A stretch of DNA of 64,000 nucleotides from Corynebacterium minutissimum. GTDB taxonomy: Bacteria > Actinomycetota > Actinomycetes > Mycobacteriales > Mycobacteriaceae. The stretch covers positions 52,556 to 116,555 of the forward strand of contig NZ_LAYQ01000022.1 in the NCBI RefSeq assembly GCF_000988205.1. Direction: 5' to 3'. A model generated the notes under the pieces. That model was not told the DNA's origin. It ran no database searches and worked only from the letters and a program-made list of their open reading frames with translations. Shown here in pieces: positions 62,326-64,000 of the stretch; the stretch's first letter is position 1, and each line of letters starts with the position of its first letter. A program made the translations under genes and the position numbers.

Positions 62326-63483
62326 ATGTCTAAGCCGAAGATTATGACCGTGTATGGCACCCGCCCCGAGGCGATCAAGGTAGCCCCAGTCATTAAGGCA
62401 TTGGAGAAGGACGAGCGCTTCGAATCGGTTGCTGTTTCCACTGGCCAGCACAAGGAAATGCTGGAGCAGGTCAACACCATGTTTGGTATTGAACCGAAGC
62501 TGGACCTGCACCTGATGAAGCCGGGTCAAGGTCTCAATGAGATTGTCTCCCGCGCGCTCATGGGGCTAGACGAGATCATCGATGCCGAACAGCCTGACGT
62601 CATCATCTCTCAGGGCGATACTTCTACGGCCATGACCGCCGCGCTTGCCGGTTTCCACCGCGGTGTGAAAATCGTCCACCTGGAAGCAGGCTTGCGCACC
62701 GGCGACATTCACTCGCCCTTTCCGGAAGAGGCCAACCGCAAGCTGATCGGCCAGGTTGCGGAGCTGCACCTCGCTCCCACGGCAGGCTCGATGGAGAACC
62801 TGCGCCGCGAGAATGTTCGCTCCAAGGACATTGCTGTCACCGGCAACACTGTTATCGATGCCCTGCTTGAGGCTGCAAGCTGGGACACCGAATTCGAAGA
62901 CCCGGCCGTACAAGAGGCGGCTAAGTCGGCTAAGCGCCTTGTCGTCGTCACCACCCACCGCCGCGAAAACCTTGAAGCCATGAAGGAAATCGGCGGGGCC
63001 GTCAAGGATCTGGCGGAGTCCTACCCAGACATTAACTTTGTTCTTCCCCTGCACCTCAACCCCAAGGTCCGTGAGGCCGTGCTTCCGGAGGTTGAGTCCC
63101 TGCCTAATGTCATCATCACGGATCCGCTGCCCTATGACCAGTTCACCAAGCTTCTGGATCGTGCAACCATTATCCTCACCGACTCGGGCGGAGTTCAGGA
63201 AGAAGCCCCGGCTCTGGGCAAGCCGGTCTTGGTCATGCGCCAGAACACCGAGCGCCCCGAAGCCGTTGTGGCTGGCACCGTGAAGCTTGTGGGCACCAAC
63301 CGTAGCCTCATCGTGGCGGAGGCTAAGCTTCTCCTTGATGATGATGCCGCCTACGAGGCTATGGCCAACGCCGTCAACCCCTACGGCGATGGCAAGGCTG
63401 CTGGGCGCGCTGTGGCAGCTATCGCTGAGCTACTTGGAGTAGGGGAGCGTCTGCCCGATTTCGCTCCTGAGATCGAGTCTTAA
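62326..63483 (+). CDS. wecB: UDP-N-acetylglucosamine 2-epimerase (non-hydrolysing)
   Basis: A 385-residue GT-B fold enzyme that converts UDP-GlcNAc to UDP-ManNAc for envelope polysaccharide. The family motifs MTVYGTRPEAIKVAPVIKAL, VISQGDTSTAMTAALAGFHRG, HLEAGLRTGDIHSPFPEEANR, VTTHRRENLEAM and LTDSGGVQEEAPALGKPVLVMR are complete. GAAGGAA precedes the ATG. A strong terminator follows. It stands as a single gene here. Confidence 0.96.
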   Translation: MSKPKIMTVYGTRPEAIKVAPVIKALEKDERFESVAVSTGQHKEMLEQVNTMFGIEPKLDLHLMKPGQGLNEIVSRALMGLDEIIDAEQPDVIISQGDTSTAMTAALAGFHRGVKIVHLEAGLRTGDIHSPFPEEANRKLIGQVAELHLAPTAGSMENLRRENVRSKDIAVTGNTVIDALLEAASWDTEFEDPAVQEAAKSAKRLVVVTTHRRENLEAMKEIGGAVKDLAESYPDINFVLPLHLNPKVREAVLPEVESLPNVIITDPLPYDQFTKLLDRATIILTDSGGVQEEAPALGKPVLVMRQNTERPEAVVAGTVKLVGTNRSLIVAEAKLLLDDDAAYEAMANAVNPYGDGKAAGRAVAAIAELLGVGERLPDFAPEIES

Positions 63484-63505
63484 CAAGAACCCAGGAACTA
63501 ACGAA

Positions 63506-63544
63506 TAAGCGCGGCGAAGTGTTCAGCACCTTTCGCCGCGCTTA
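63506..63544. terminator. Hairpin terminator after wecB
   Basis: taagcgcggcgaa (63506-63518) pairs perfectly with ttcgccgcgctta (63532-63544) in a 13-bp stem with a 13-base loop, 23 bases after the wecB stop. Confidence 0.85.
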
Positions 63545-63572
63545 AATGCGTGCTTCCACGTAATATCAAGAC

Positions 63573-63764
63573 ATGGAATCACGAGACATCAAATGCACGA
63601 ACTCTGAGCGCACCACCGCTTCACAGGTGTTGGCGGATGCGATGTCGGTAGGCCAGCTCAGCGTCACCGAATTCGAGGAGCGCTCCAGCCGCTGCACCGA
63701 TGCCACGACACGCGGCGAGTTGGTTGACCTTGTTTCCGACCTTATCGGGCCCTTCCGGTTTTAG
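63573..63764 (+). pseudogene. DUF1707 domain protein cut by an insertion sequence
   Basis: The first 58 residues are a complete DUF1707 domain (SERTTASQVLADAMSVGQLSVTEFEERSSRCTDATTRGELVDLVSDL). The frame then enters IS sequence at 63748 and stops after PFRF. Intact relatives usually continue into a membrane region. So this copy lost its C-terminal part, although a short soluble protein may still be made. Confidence 0.75.
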
Positions 63765-64000
63765 AGTGCGTTGATTTTGTCCTGTAGTTGTCCGGAGTGG
63801 ATCAGGCTCCGCAAGATGTAGTGGTTGAGGTTTTTGAATCCTAGGGCGATGCCGCGTAGGTGTTCGAGTCTGCCGTTGATTGCCTCGACGGGGCCGTTGG
63901 AGGCACCGATATCGAAGTAGGCGAGCACATCTTTGCGTCGACGCCACAGGGTGCGTCCTAGTTGGGCGAGCTCTTCTAGCCTTGTGGTAATCCTTTACGT
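63748..64000 (-). mobile_element. ISL3-family insertion sequence, 3' end (transposase C-terminus and terminal repeat)
   Basis: The end ggcccttccggttttagagt (from 63748) matches my recollection of the terminal repeats of corynebacterial ISL3 elements (IS31831-like). On the minus strand, a transposase C-terminus reads LEELAQLGRTLWRRRKDVLA, then YFDIGASNGPVEAINGRLEH and LRGIALGFKNLNHYI before TAA at 63761, as in ISL3 transposases with the late catalytic glutamate in PVEAINGRLE. A TAA at 63995 breaks the frame close to the window edge, so the element is either decayed there or has another lost base. The rest lies beyond the window. Confidence 0.8.

Noticed and set aside
1..64000. tRNA or rRNA genes
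   Set aside because: No cloverleaf with a GGTTCGAATC-type arm and no rRNA-like stretch was noticed; this was by eye, and a tRNA search program would settle it.

Overview
The window is chromosomal DNA from a Corynebacterium (order Mycobacteriales). The genus call rests on a mycolyltransferase of the antigen-85 type, an aecD-brnQ-luciferase-like gene row, an ArsR/Fur (znr-zur type) pair beside glyS, the hrcA-dnaJ2-rsmE-phoH-ybeY and era-recO-uppS blocks, GC-rich codon use and many short ATGA-type gene overlaps. I see no rRNA, tRNA or CRISPR array, and I cannot name the species.

Layout. 1-3.5 kb: a DUF222/HNH protein cut by the window edge, a mycolyltransferase and an M20 amidohydrolase. 3.5-9.5 kb: a coupled PrsW-type operon, divergent from a NarL-type two-component pair, then a BCCT osmolyte carrier. 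9.5-16.8 kb: thpR, and a tightly overlapped operon of GntR regulator, peptide-type ABC importer and FUSC exporter. 16.8-23.3 kb: ABC exporter-aecD-brnQ-luciferase-like row, a lipoprotein and idi. 23.7-34.1 kb: carboxylesterase, two small membrane proteins, malQ, fadD, two CNNM/CBS proteins and hemW. 34.4-46.4 kb: conserved core genes (heat shock, ribosome maturation, PLP salvage, era-recO-uppS, zur/arsR, glyS). 47.4-51.4 kb: a TPM coiled-coil protein, a DUF218 protein and dgt. 51.4-59.5 kb: an accessory stretch between dgt and dnaG with an HNH-like protein, an orphan protein, gene remnants, a coiled-coil membrane protein, a large secreted phosphoesterase and a barnase/barstar-type pair. 59.7-64 kb: dnaG, wecB and a DUF1707 gene cut by an ISL3-type insertion sequence.

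The most unusual content is a set of modular palindromic repeats in gene-free gaps. Three families (here called A, B and C) share one plan: AGAWGG-type ends and two inner hairpins, with a different core word in each. A, B and C lie side by side at 40.0-40.5 kb and again at 46.6-47.3 kb in mirrored order and opposite orientation, on either side of era-recO-uppS-zur-arsR-glyS. Single copies of A (23.4 kb) and B (34.2 kb) also occur, and the single A lies between two copies of a fourth element, D, with terminal inverted repeats.

Caution about the sequence: six conserved genes (histidine kinase, GntR, malQ, hemW, pdxY, dnaG) are broken by eight apparent single G/C losses in short G/C runs. Each reading frame resumes at once, and dnaG is essential, so I read these mainly as base-calling errors and not as true pseudogenes.
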